A stretch of 6,159 nt of DNA from Dehalococcoidia bacterium LH_S1 (GCA_023660035.1 JAGXOF010000056.1:1-6159), one strand, 5' to 3'. Counted from the first letter of the stretch, positions 1 to 6,159 are shown. Made by a program: numbers and translations. Notes: generated by a model from the sequence alone, not told the origin.

Positions 1-1128
1 ATTATAAGCTGTCCCCAATCGATAACAGGGCAATATTTAAGTGGGGTGAAGGAAATCCCCATGCCTCAGTGCAGGCGTCCCGGTTCAGGGAAGGAACTGG
101 TGATTAAGGGAGCTAGAGAGAATAACTTGAAGAGCATCGATGTCCACATTCCTCTGGGCAAGTTTGTTTGCATCACCGGCGTTTCGGGAAGCGGTAAGAG
201 CACTCTTATTGATGAGGTGTTATACAAAAAGCTGGCACAGTTGTTTTACCGTGCTAAAGACAGACCAGGTAAGTGCGAGGGCATTATCGGCATCGAGCAT
301 ATTGATAAGGTGATTAACATTGACCAGTCACCGATAGGTCGCACCCCGCGAAGCAATCCCGTCACCTATACCGGGACATTTACTCCTATTCGTGAGCTCT
401 TTGCCTCTGTTCCTGAAGCAAGGGTGCGTGGTTATCCGGCAGGACGTTTTTCGTTTAACGTTAGAGGGGGGAGGTGTGAAGCCTGTCAGGGAGCAGGCTA
501 TGTTCAAATCGAGATGCAGTTCCTTCCCGATGTCTCCGTCCCCTGTGAAGTATGCAAGGGGAAACGATATAACCGTGAGGCACTGGGGATTAAATTCAAG
601 GGAAAGAACATTGCCGAAATTCTGGAGATGACCGTGGACGAAGCTCTGGAATTTTTTGACCACTTTCCCCAGATTAAGCGGAAGCTAGAAACTCTCAGGG
701 ATGTCGGTCTGGGGTATATTTGTCTGGGGCAGCCAGCCCCTACCCTTTCTGGTGGTGAGGCACAGCGGGTGAAGTTGGCTACTGAGCTATCCCGCCCTTC
801 CACGGGCAAGACACTCTATATACTTGATGAGCCAACTACCGGGCTTTCCTTCCCCGATGTTGCCGCTCTTCTTCAAGTGCTGCAGCGATTGGTTGATTAT
901 GGCAACACGGTCATTATTATTGAACACCACCTGGATGTAATCAAAAACACTGACTGGGTTATTGACCTCGGTCCCGGAGCCGGTGACGAAGGAGGCTATA
1001 TTGTAGCTACTGGCACACCGGAGGAAATAGCCGGGGTAGAGGGCTCCTTTACTGGTAATTATCTTCGTGGTATATTATCATCGGTGTATCACCACGAGCG
1101 AGCCAAGGCAAATTCAATTAAGCTATGA
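1..1128 (+). CDS. uvrA: UvrA excinuclease ABC subunit A, C-terminal part (5' truncated by window edge)
   Basis: UvrA is the DNA-damage-recognition ATPase of nucleotide-excision repair; it acts as a dimer in the cytoplasm and loads UvrB. The frame is open from base 1 (first residues I-I-S-C-P, then GQYLSG), so the GTG at 46 is internal and the real start lies upstream. About 375 residues remain of a family length near 940, covering the second ABC ATPase module. Counting from base 1, I see Walker A GVSGSGKST (60-68), the Q-loop Gln (about 109), the zinc module Cys159-x2-Cys162-x19-Cys182-x2-Cys185, the signature LSGGEAQRVKLA (249-260), Walker B ending in D276-E277, and the switch His309. All catalytic positions are intact. 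After DEPTTGL the usual His is Ser283, a mild variant. The stop overlaps the ATG of the HD gene in ATGA. Identity is certain from these motifs. Confidence 0.97.
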   Translation: MISCPQSITGQYLSGVKEIPMPQCRRPGSGKELVIKGARENNLKSIDVHIPLGKFVCITGVSGSGKSTLIDEVLYKKLAQLFYRAKDRPGKCEGIIGIEHIDKVINIDQSPIGRTPRSNPVTYTGTFTPIRELFASVPEARVRGYPAGRFSFNVRGGRCEACQGAGYVQIEMQFLPDVSVPCEVCKGKRYNREALGIKFKGKNIAEILEMTVDEALEFFDHFPQIKRKLETLRDVGLGYICLGQPAPTLSGGEAQRVKLATELSRPSTGKTLYILDEPTTGLSFPDVAALLQVLQRLVDYGNTVIIIEHHLDVIKNTDWVIDLGPGAGDEGGYIVATGTPEEIAGVEGSFTGNYLRGILSSVYHHERAKANSIKL

Positions 1129-1673
1129 ACAGGAAAGAGATTCTGAATTCGGTCAGAGCTAATGTTCAAGATGGAAACACCGTGAAACATATGCTGGCTA
1201 CCGAAGCGGTCATGCGAGCTCTGGCAGAAAGGCTCGGTGAAGATGAAGAGGAGTGGGGACTTACCGGGCTGCTGCACGATATAGACACGGAGCTGGTTGA
1301 AAATGACCTTAATGCTCATGGTAAGTTAGGGGCCGACATTGCCAGGGAGCTCGGGGCTACTGAGGAAATGGCTCATGCTATACTATGTCACAATGAAGCT
1401 CTCGGCGTTTCCAGGAAAACGAAGCTGGATAAAGGGCTCTTCTGTGTTGACCCCCTAACCGGGCTCATCACTGCCTCTGCTTTAGTTCGTCCTGATAAGC
1501 TGGCTGGACTGACTGCTAAATCGGTGAAGAAACACTTTCGCCAGCCAAGATTTGCTGCTGGAGCTAACCGAGAACAAATTGCTCAATGCAACGAGCTCGG
1601 CCTTGAGCTGGAGGAATTCATCACTTTGGGCATTGAGGCAATGAAGGGCATCTCCTCAGAGCTGGGATTGTAA
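1125..1673 (+). CDS. HD-superfamily hydrolase (COG2316-like)
   Basis: This 182-residue protein belongs to the HD metal-dependent phosphohydrolase superfamily and is predicted to be cytoplasmic. Ligand candidates are His22 (KHMLATEA), His51-Asp52 in GLLHDID, His65, His89 in AILCHNEA and Asp109 in CVDPLTGLITA. The later segment ASALVRPDKLAG followed by KSVKKHFRQPRFAAGANRE is typical of the uncharacterised COG2316-type single-domain HD proteins, in which the Asp109 region more often reads DELTG; here Pro replaces that Glu. The ATG overlaps the uvrA stop by 4 nt and no Shine-Dalgarno precedes it, so translation is probably coupled to uvrA. The next Met falls just after the first HD histidine, so no later start is credible. 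The substrate is unknown. Nucleotide or nucleotide-damage processing is suggested only by the uvrA link. Confidence 0.88.
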   Translation: MNRKEILNSVRANVQDGNTVKHMLATEAVMRALAERLGEDEEEWGLTGLLHDIDTELVENDLNAHGKLGADIARELGATEEMAHAILCHNEALGVSRKTKLDKGLFCVDPLTGLITASALVRPDKLAGLTAKSVKKHFRQPRFAAGANREQIAQCNELGLELEEFITLGIEAMKGISSELGL

Positions 1674-1714
1674 TATCGCTGTCTTCCATAATAATTAAAG
1701 CAGGTCGGGCTCCC

Positions 1715-2491
1715 ATGGGAAAATCGGAAATTGTGTATCTTGCCTTAATTCCTCTGGCTGTCCCTGAAACAAGTCTCGTAGGGAAAGTAGCCGACATTAT
1801 CGGGAAAGACCCTTACGGGACAAGGCTTCTCCTTGCCGGGAAGGTACCCAGGATAGTTGCTTATTACGATAGCAAGCAGATGGCAGAGTCAGTCACCCAG
1901 GAGCTAAGGGATTTAGGACTTCTGCCAATTTTGTGCACAGAAGCAGAGCTTTGCTGCTCTTCGGAAGGTTTTATCGCACACACTCTGGAATTGGAACAGG
2001 GATACGTTCTATTCTACGACCGAGGCGGGCAAAAACGGGAGATGAAATCCGAGGACGTTTTCTTGATTATCAAGGGCGGAAGGGAAACTTATGTAGTCAA
2101 GGAGAAGACTGAAACCACCAAGGAGTTTAGCCTGAGTAGGACTGTCTTAATGGGCGGGATACCTATGTGGCGCACGGAAAAGAAACAAGTCAAGGGGATG
2201 TCCCCGACAACGGAATATTTTGCCCGACTTTATACCCGAGAATCGTCGGAGCCTGTAGTGGAGATAATCCACACTCAGATGGATTATTCATTCTTAAAAG
2301 GGGAAATGGCTTCTTCGTCCCTGGCAAATTTTAATATCGTGGTTACCAAGCTGCAACAAGCATTTTCCAGAGCGATTTTTGATGACAATTTGATGCGTGC
2401 CTCGATAAAGCAGCCTTACACACCCAGCGATGTCGACGATGCTGAAATCAACTGCAAACTCCTCTACTTACAATGCTTAACAAAGCCATAG
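1715..2491 (+). CDS. Conserved-looking hypothetical protein, 258 aa, unrecognised
   Basis: I do not recognise this family. Residues 1-78 read as a small alpha/beta unit: hydrophobic strand IVYLALIPL, a helix LVGKVADIIG followed by DPYGTRLLLAG, strand RIVAYY, helix SKQMAESVTQELRDLG, strand LPILCT. Residues about 92-195 look rich in strands (GYVLFYDRGG, DVFLIIKGGRETYVV, SLSRTVLMGGIPMWRT, VVEIIH), loosely like a PH-type or other small beta barrel. A helical tail runs from about 196 to the end. There is no signal peptide, membrane helix, metal motif or nucleotide-binding loop; the five cysteines (74, 80, 81, 247, 254) form no CxxC. It starts 41 nt after the HD gene with only a weak Shine-Dalgarno (a G-rich AGGTCGGG stretch) and ends 10 nt before the HAD gene. 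The open frame is long and codon use looks normal, so it is probably a real gene. Confidence 0.75.
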   Translation: MGKSEIVYLALIPLAVPETSLVGKVADIIGKDPYGTRLLLAGKVPRIVAYYDSKQMAESVTQELRDLGLLPILCTEAELCCSSEGFIAHTLELEQGYVLFYDRGGQKREMKSEDVFLIIKGGRETYVVKEKTETTKEFSLSRTVLMGGIPMWRTEKKQVKGMSPTTEYFARLYTRESSEPVVEIIHTQMDYSFLKGEMASSSLANFNIVVTKLQQAFSRAIFDDNLMRASIKQPYTPSDVDDAEINCKLLYLQCLTKP

Positions 2492-2501
2492 TTCTGCTCA
2501 A

Positions 2502-2999
2502 ATGCTCGAAGCTGTCTGTTTTGATTTGGGCGATACCGTAATCTCGGAGGAAAGCGTCGTCCATAATGAACTTGGTCAGGCTATTACTGCCAACTTGGTG
2601 GAAGGTGCATTGGAAGTTCTAGCAACCATCAGGAAGGCGGGATACAAAACAGCCCTGATAGCCAACGGGGATAGCGTTGGTGCCCGAAATATCCTGAAAC
2701 GTTGTGGCTTGCAGGGCTATTTTGATGCGATAGTAATCTCTGAGGAGGCAGGCATTGCGAAGCCCGATAAGCGGATTTTCCAGATAGCTTTAAAGGATTT
2801 GGAAACTAAGGCTGAGAACGCTGTTATGGTTGGCAACAGGATTGATGCCGATGTTCGTGGGGCAAAGGGGATGAGAATGAAAAGCGTGCTGTTTAAGTGG
2901 AATGACCGCTATAACGAAACAATAAATAACGAAGAAGACAGCTCCGACTTTGTGATAAGCAGCCTCTCCGAATTACTTGGAATATTAAAGTCAATGTGA
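2502..2999 (+). CDS. HAD-like hydrolase, small-cap or capless, with altered active-site residues
   Basis: This 165-residue Rossmannoid protein is of the haloacid dehalogenase superfamily. Motif I is FDLGDTV with nucleophile Asp8, but the usual Asp two residues on is Gly10. Motif II is ALIANGD, with Ala54 where Ser/Thr is normal. Motif III is Lys87 in GIAKPDKRIF. Motif IV is MVGNRIDADV, with Asn112 in place of the first Asp and Asp117 kept. Only about 45 residues separate motifs I and II, too few for a normal C1 cap (typical members run 200-230 residues). Related DxGDT, ANG and VGNR variants exist in uncharacterised HAD proteins, so it may be a natural subfamily and not decay. It begins 10 nt after the previous stop without a Shine-Dalgarno, suggesting coupled translation. 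Fold assignment is confident; phosphatase activity is doubtful. Confidence 0.85.
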   Translation: MLEAVCFDLGDTVISEESVVHNELGQAITANLVEGALEVLATIRKAGYKTALIANGDSVGARNILKRCGLQGYFDAIVISEEAGIAKPDKRIFQIALKDLETKAENAVMVGNRIDADVRGAKGMRMKSVLFKWNDRYNETINNEEDSSDFVISSLSELLGILKSM

Positions 3000-3102
3000 T
3001 TAAGTGGCGAGCTTATACACCGCAGCGATGCAGATGCTACCTTAAACGCCAGCCGCTTTCCTGACGAAATCATTGGTATTTTTGGGCCTCTTTTACATCG
3101 TG

Positions 3103-3135
3103 CGGAGTTGACAATTTATTGTATTGTTTACTCCG
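3103..3135. terminator. Strong imperfect hairpin at convergent gene junction, possible bidirectional terminator
   Basis: Two 13-nt arms, 3103-3115 and 3123-3135, pair across a 7-nt loop. The base is a 6-bp G+C-rich stem (CGGAGT with ACTCCG), then one T-T mismatch, a G-T wobble and a 5-bp ACAAT/ATTGT top. The position between converging operons suits transcription termination in both directions. Against a classic intrinsic terminator, neither side has a T-run after the stem. It could instead be a protein-binding palindrome or an RNA-end stabiliser. Confidence 0.4.
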
Positions 3136-3145
3136 GAATAGTCAA
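3118..3145 (-). promoter_or_regulatory. Sigma70-like minus-strand promoter candidate inside the hairpin region
   Basis: On the minus strand TTGACT (bases 3145-3140) is followed after 16 nt by TACAAT (3123-3118), each matching five of six consensus bases. Initiation would fall near 3110 and run antisense into the HAD gene; no convincing minus-strand gene lies downstream. It overlaps the 3103-3135 palindrome. Chance matches of this quality occur in A+T-rich spacers, so this is only a candidate. Confidence 0.2.
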
Positions 3146-3261
3146 AACTCCAGATAGGGCTTACGTCACTTTGCCACTATCGAGAAAGGAAGTGATTTTA
3201 GCCTATTATGAAATGCCATAAAAATAACATCCCCTTCACCAATACCCATATTTAAGCCCCT

Positions 3262-4062
3262 CTATTTTCCCTTAAACACTGGCTTTCTTTTCTCCAAAAA
3301 AGCCCTCTGCCCTTCCTTTAAGTCTTCTGAGCTTCCTACTCGGGCAAGTAACGCAGCGATTTCTTCCTCGTCCTCTCTGCTGAGCTTTTGGTAGTTCAAA
3401 AGCTTTGAGATAATCGTCTTGGTTCCACTCAAAGCCAGAGGAGCATTCTCGGAGAGCTGCTGAGCCATCTGGTAGGTTACCGAGGGTAACTCTCCCCTGG
3501 GAACGACATAATTGACTAACCCCATCTCCCTGGCGCGCTGGGCAGTGACAGGTCTAGCAGTAAGGAACAGTTCTTTCGTGTTTGCTTCCCCCACCACATT
3601 TATGAAATGAAGGATGCTGCTGGGGTGATAAAGAGCGCCAAGTCTGGCCGGGGGCATGCCAAACTTTGCGGTATCAACAGCAATCCGAATATCGCAACCA
3701 GTGATAAGTTCCAACCCGGCACCATAGGCATAACCATTAATCATGGCGATAACAAGATAGGGATAATCGGCTATGCTCCCATAACCTAATTCCGTGATAT
3801 CTCTGGTCTTTAGCGCCTGTTCAAGCTCCGGGGTCATCTTCTCAGTCGGTATATTACCTATGTCGAAACCGGCAGAAAAGGCTTTTTCTCCTGCCCCAGT
3901 GATGACTACAACCCTGATTTCCCTGTCAGCCTTTACGGAATCCATAGCTTGACATAGTTCTACCAAGAGGGCCGGCGAGAGTGCGTTTCCTTTCTCAGGA
4001 CGATTGAGGATTAAAGTTGCCACAAAGCCCTTTTTGTCCACGAGGACTAGATTATCTGACAT
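3262..4062 (-). CDS. Enoyl-CoA hydratase/isomerase (crotonase) family protein
   Basis: Crotonases act on CoA thioesters (hydration, isomerisation, decarboxylation or hydrolysis) in the cytoplasm. I place the start at the ATG at 4062 (266 residues) because AGGAG lies 7 nt upstream and the protein then opens MSDNLVLVDKKG, the usual family beginning; an ATG at 4092 would add ten residues but has no well-placed ribosome site. Counted from the 4062 start, the CoA/oxyanion motif AFSAGFDI is at 61-68, and NGYAYGAGLEL carries the first catalytic Glu at 118. The second canonical Glu, in the family pattern FGxPE, is replaced by Pro138 in FGMPPARLGALY. PPARLG/TPxNLG-type sequences occur in crotonases that are not classical hydratases, such as methylmalonyl-CoA decarboxylase relatives. 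The family is certain; the reaction is not. It is last in the minus-strand cluster, 53 nt after the MBL gene. Confidence 0.92.
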   Translation of the reverse strand: MSDNLVLVDKKGFVATLILNRPEKGNALSPALLVELCQAMDSVKADREIRVVVITGAGEKAFSAGFDIGNIPTEKMTPELEQALKTRDITELGYGSIADYPYLVIAMINGYAYGAGLELITGCDIRIAVDTAKFGMPPARLGALYHPSSILHFINVVGEANTKELFLTARPVTAQRAREMGLVNYVVPRGELPSVTYQMAQQLSENAPLALSGTKTIISKLLNYQKLSREDEEEIAALLARVGSSEDLKEGQRAFLEKRKPVFKGK

Positions 4063-4069
4063 AATACCG

Positions 4070-4074
4070 CTCCT
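4070..4074 (-). promoter_or_regulatory. Shine-Dalgarno of the crotonase gene (decides start)
   Basis: The minus strand reads AAAAAGGAGCGGTATTATG: a full AGGAG core with a 7-nt spacer before the ATG at 4062. This favours 4062 over the in-frame upstream ATG at 4092, which lies before this ribosome site. Confidence 0.8.
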
Positions 4075-4115
4075 TTTTAATTTCTGTTCCATTATTGTTG
4101 AGAAAAATTCTCCTT

Positions 4116-5090
4116 CTACAAAACCTGCCCGCCCTTCTTGAAATAACGAACGTAACCAGGCCCACAGGTGAAATTAGACCTGAATTCAATGAGTGCTTTG
4201 TATTTATTATACTTCTCAGGGTCATTTTTTATGTGATCAATACATTTCAGAGCTTCTTCAAAGAGTCTTCCAGAAATATAGCTTTTATCATTGCTCTCAT
4301 TCATTGCTTCATTGATAATTCCTCCCCAATCAATGAGCATCTCTTTTGATCTCTGGATGGCGAATTGGGGATTTTTGGCAGGTCCAAAATGGGTAAAAAA
4401 AACCTTTCTCATCTCTAATTTCTCCAACCTTCTAATAGAGTCTACTGCCTCCTTAAGGTTAAACTCAGGCGGAGGTGTACTTGGAAAATATACATTTACT
4501 TCTGGGAAATAAATTCCAAGAGCCTCTCCTGCAAAAAGTACCTTGTTCTTTTCATCATAAAGACTAAGGTGATGGGAAGCATGGCCTGGTGTATGAAACA
4601 CCTTAAGCTTTCTATCTTTTCCTAAACCAATGATTTCTCCGTCTTTCAGGGGGTGGAGTCGATGTTCAGGTACAGGGATTACATTGCCGTACAACTTCTC
4701 AGCATTATCTCCGAACACCTTTTTCATGCTTTTGTACAGTCTTTCAGGGTTAGCAAGGTGTGGAACACCTTTTTCGTGTGCGAAAACCTTCAGATGAGGA
4801 TAATTTTTACAGAGCGAACCAGCTCCGCCGGCATGGTCACAATGGATATGACTGAAGATAAGATAGGAAATATCCTCCGGGCTATAGCCTATTTTTTCTA
4901 CGGAATCTAGAACTCTATCTACAACAATAGTTAGCCCTGTGTCAAAAAGGGCTATTTTATCCCCTTCAATAAGATAGCAACTGCTGAATTTGGGATTGCC
5001 TGTCCACATTTGATCTATTGCATAAATACCCCTATCAACTTTTTCAATGAGGTTCGTCTGTTTTCTCCTTTTTATAAGGGCATCAAACAT
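4116..5090 (-). CDS. Metallo-beta-lactamase-fold hydrolase
   Basis: This 324-residue protein is a COG0491-type MBL-fold metal hydrolase; family members include thioesterases, lactonases and glyoxalase II. The core shows LFDTG (48-52), metal motif HIHCDH at 81-86, His170 in HTPGHASHH, Glu189 in LFAGEALG where the bridging ligand is usually Asp, and His234 in FTHFGP. The STPPPEF segment near 204-210 and the helical tail of about 80 residues after the core are typical of a COG0491 subgroup I cannot name. No signal peptide or membrane segment is visible, so it is cytoplasmic. Its ATG overlaps the PrpD-family stop by one base (TAATG), implying coupled translation and related roles. Base composition is low, about 39% G+C by hand count, against about 50% in the crotonase. 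The substrate is unknown; a thioester or lactone is a guess from context. Confidence 0.92.
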   Translation of the reverse strand: MFDALIKRRKQTNLIEKVDRGIYAIDQMWTGNPKFSSCYLIEGDKIALFDTGLTIVVDRVLDSVEKIGYSPEDISYLIFSHIHCDHAGGAGSLCKNYPHLKVFAHEKGVPHLANPERLYKSMKKVFGDNAEKLYGNVIPVPEHRLHPLKDGEIIGLGKDRKLKVFHTPGHASHHLSLYDEKNKVLFAGEALGIYFPEVNVYFPSTPPPEFNLKEAVDSIRRLEKLEMRKVFFTHFGPAKNPQFAIQRSKEMLIDWGGIINEAMNESNDKSYISGRLFEEALKCIDHIKNDPEKYNKYKALIEFRSNFTCGPGYVRYFKKGGQVL

Positions 5091-6159
5091 TAAACCAAAA
5101 GTCCCACAAAATCTGCCATATTGCTCTCTTGCTCCATATTTTCAACCCTCTCAATTACCTCCTCAGTACGTGTGCTTCCCAGAGAATGACCAGCTAAAGA
5201 ACGGAATTTTTGCATGATCTTCCTCTTCTTTTCTTCATCGTCTATGGCATGTGTAAGAATATTGAACTTCTTTTTATATTTTTCTGTTCCCACATAAATT
5301 GTCGCATCTGCTTCAAATTGCTGAAGTTGACTATCAGAAATCATATTGACCTTGTCTCTTAATGCTATTACCTCAGGATTGTTGATCTTCTCATCGGTAA
5401 AGGCCGTAATCCCGGTATCCTCTGTTAAAAGGGCATTGGCAACACAATAAGGAATACTAAACTTTCCTTCCAAGGCCTTTGTTGGCTTCTCTTTTCCGGC
5501 AACTCCTAGGCTCAGAGGGGAGACATTCATATCAATCTTTGAAATCTTTCCGGTGTTAATATCGTGCTCTTGCTTAAGAGCAAGAACTATATCAATAGGG
5601 GCATGGGTTCCGTAGCAGGAGGCGTGAAATTTATATTTGTTCCCCAGGATATGCCAGTTCTTTCCCAGATCCTCCAATGCCTTTTCAGGCTCAGAGTTGG
5701 TTGAGAACATATCCCAAAAACACTTCTCTCCCTCCAAAATGTTTTCCACACTGGTAAATCCTCTCTGGGCCAAGAGGGCAGACAAAAGTCCATCGAAACC
5801 AGCCTTCCCCGCATGAAAGGGTTTACAGGATGTTCCAAATACTGCTTTAATCCCAGCAGCCTGAGTCCCAGCAGTGCCTGAGGCATAAGTTACTTGCTCT
5901 GTATTCAATCCTAACAACTTCGCAGAACCTGCAGTAGAGGAAAAGTGGCCAATGGTGGATGTCCCGTGCCAGCCAGCAAGATAATGATCGACTGTTGCTC
6001 CAAGGGCTACCCGACAACCCACTTCATACCCCACCACAAAGGCACCAAGAAACTCTTTGCCGCTCTTTCCTTTCCACTCTGATACTGCCAGTAAGCATGG
6101 GAAAAGGGTAACACTAGGATGCGCCGGGAATTCCATACTTACGTCATCAAAATCAAGGA
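5090..6159 (-). CDS. MmgE/PrpD family protein (N-terminus beyond window edge)
   Basis: This family contains 2-methylcitrate dehydratase PrpD and cis-aconitate decarboxylase, plus many members with unknown substrates. The frame stays open to the right edge; before the Met at 6136 it reads LDFDDVS, the conserved helix preceding HPS, so that Met is internal. About 355 residues are present of roughly 450. Counted from the first complete codon (6157-6155), the conserved positions are Asp4-Asp5, His13 in HPSV, His64 in GWHGTSTIGH, Lys112 in CKPFHAG, and Lys176-Phe-His in YKFHASCYGTHAPID. These match, by memory, the active-site positions of cis-aconitate decarboxylase, so it should be catalytically competent. 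GLNTEQVTYASGTAG and the RGFTSVENILEG stretch are further family landmarks. Its stop overlaps the MBL start. Neither methylcitrate-cycle partners nor a substrate clue is visible, so I give no symbol. Confidence 0.93.
   Translation of the reverse strand, partial: LDFDDVSMEFPAHPSVTLFPCLLAVSEWKGKSGKEFLGAFVVGYEVGCRVALGATVDHYLAGWHGTSTIGHFSSTAGSAKLLGLNTEQVTYASGTAGTQAAGIKAVFGTSCKPFHAGKAGFDGLLSALLAQRGFTSVENILEGEKCFWDMFSTNSEPEKALEDLGKNWHILGNKYKFHASCYGTHAPIDIVLALKQEHDINTGKISKIDMNVSPLSLGVAGKEKPTKALEGKFSIPYCVANALLTEDTGITAFTDEKINNPEVIALRDKVNMISDSQLQQFEADATIYVGTEKYKKKFNILTHAIDDEEKKRKIMQKFRSLAGHSLGSTRTEEVIERVENMEQESNMADFVGLLV

Larger units (their letters stand above)
3000..3261. other. Convergent intergenic region with no recognisable gene
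   Basis: This stretch lies between the stop of the plus-strand HAD gene and the stop of the minus-strand crotonase. All frames I read through are interrupted quickly. A minus-strand frame of roughly 55 codons starting near 3073 runs antisense into the HAD gene without a ribosome site and is not credible. The contents I can point to are the hairpin at 3103-3135 and a weaker one at 3153-3181 (gatag/ctatc plus ggc/gcc, with a one-base bulge). A perfect TTGACA at 3108-3113 on the plus strand has no matching -10 box. Confidence 0.7.

Noticed and set aside
46..48. GTG as the start of the uvrA-like gene
   Set aside because: The frame is open back to base 1 and encodes conserved UvrA residues (GQYLSG) before this codon, so it is an internal Val in a truncated gene.
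328..809. Overlapping minus-strand and alternate-frame open frames within uvrA
   Set aside because: They lie wholly inside a confident gene, resemble no protein family and have no ribosome sites.
1668..1695. Promoter-like TTGTAA, 16-nt spacer, AATAAT before the 258-residue gene
   Set aside because: The -35 matches only four of six bases, the implied leader would be about 13 nt without a good ribosome site, and the gene fits readthrough from uvrA and the HD gene.
2900..3073. Short minus-strand frame (about 55 codons) downstream of the promoter-like sequence
   Set aside because: It has no Shine-Dalgarno, runs antisense into the HAD gene and has no recognisable protein character.
4063..4092. 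N-terminal extension of the crotonase from the ATG at 4092
   Set aside because: The strong AGGAG at 4070-4074 sits inside the extension and is ideally spaced for the ATG at 4062, and family proteins begin at about that point.
4085..4115. Small GAGAA/TTCTC inverted repeat in the MBL-crotonase gap
   Set aside because: A 5-bp stem with a 3-nt loop and no T-run is too weak and too likely by chance to call a terminator.
5090..6159. Naming the PrpD-family gene prpD or a cis-aconitate decarboxylase
   Set aside because: Family motifs alone do not separate substrates, and no methylcitrate synthase, lyase or itaconate gene is visible in the window.

Overview
The window looks like bacterial chromosome of moderate G+C, about 45-50% over most of it. 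It probably comes from an anaerobic or subsurface lineage. The HD protein, the MmgE/PrpD protein and the degenerate HAD protein remind me of genes common in Chloroflexota (Dehalococcoidia and relatives) and Desulfobacterota, but that is an impression from memory and the taxon is not established. I see no mobile element, CRISPR array, rRNA or tRNA.

Plus-strand block (1-2999). Four genes lie in the same direction with short gaps: the 3' end of uvrA (nucleotide-excision repair ATPase, cut by the left edge), an HD-superfamily hydrolase whose ATG overlaps the uvrA stop by 4 nt, an unrecognised 258-residue protein, and a small HAD-like protein. The spacing suggests one transcript. uvrA and the HD gene are confident calls. 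The last two have no clear function.

Convergent junction (3000-3261). This non-coding stretch separates the two oppositely oriented blocks. It holds a strong imperfect hairpin (3103-3135), a weaker one, and an overlapping minus-strand promoter-like sequence.

Minus-strand block (6159 down to 3262). Transcription order is an MmgE/PrpD-family protein (start beyond the right edge), an MBL-fold hydrolase joined to it by a one-base stop/start overlap, and a crotonase (enoyl-CoA hydratase/isomerase family) with its own strong Shine-Dalgarno. This looks like part of an acyl-CoA or organic-acid catabolic cluster; the substrate cannot be read from sequence. The MBL gene is clearly more A+T-rich (about 39% G+C by hand count) than the crotonase (about 50%).

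Nothing here is a clear new defence or mobile system. The points most worth following up are the unrecognised protein at 1715-2491 with its degenerate HAD neighbour, the crotonase lacking one canonical catalytic Glu, and the tightly coupled PrpD-MBL pair.
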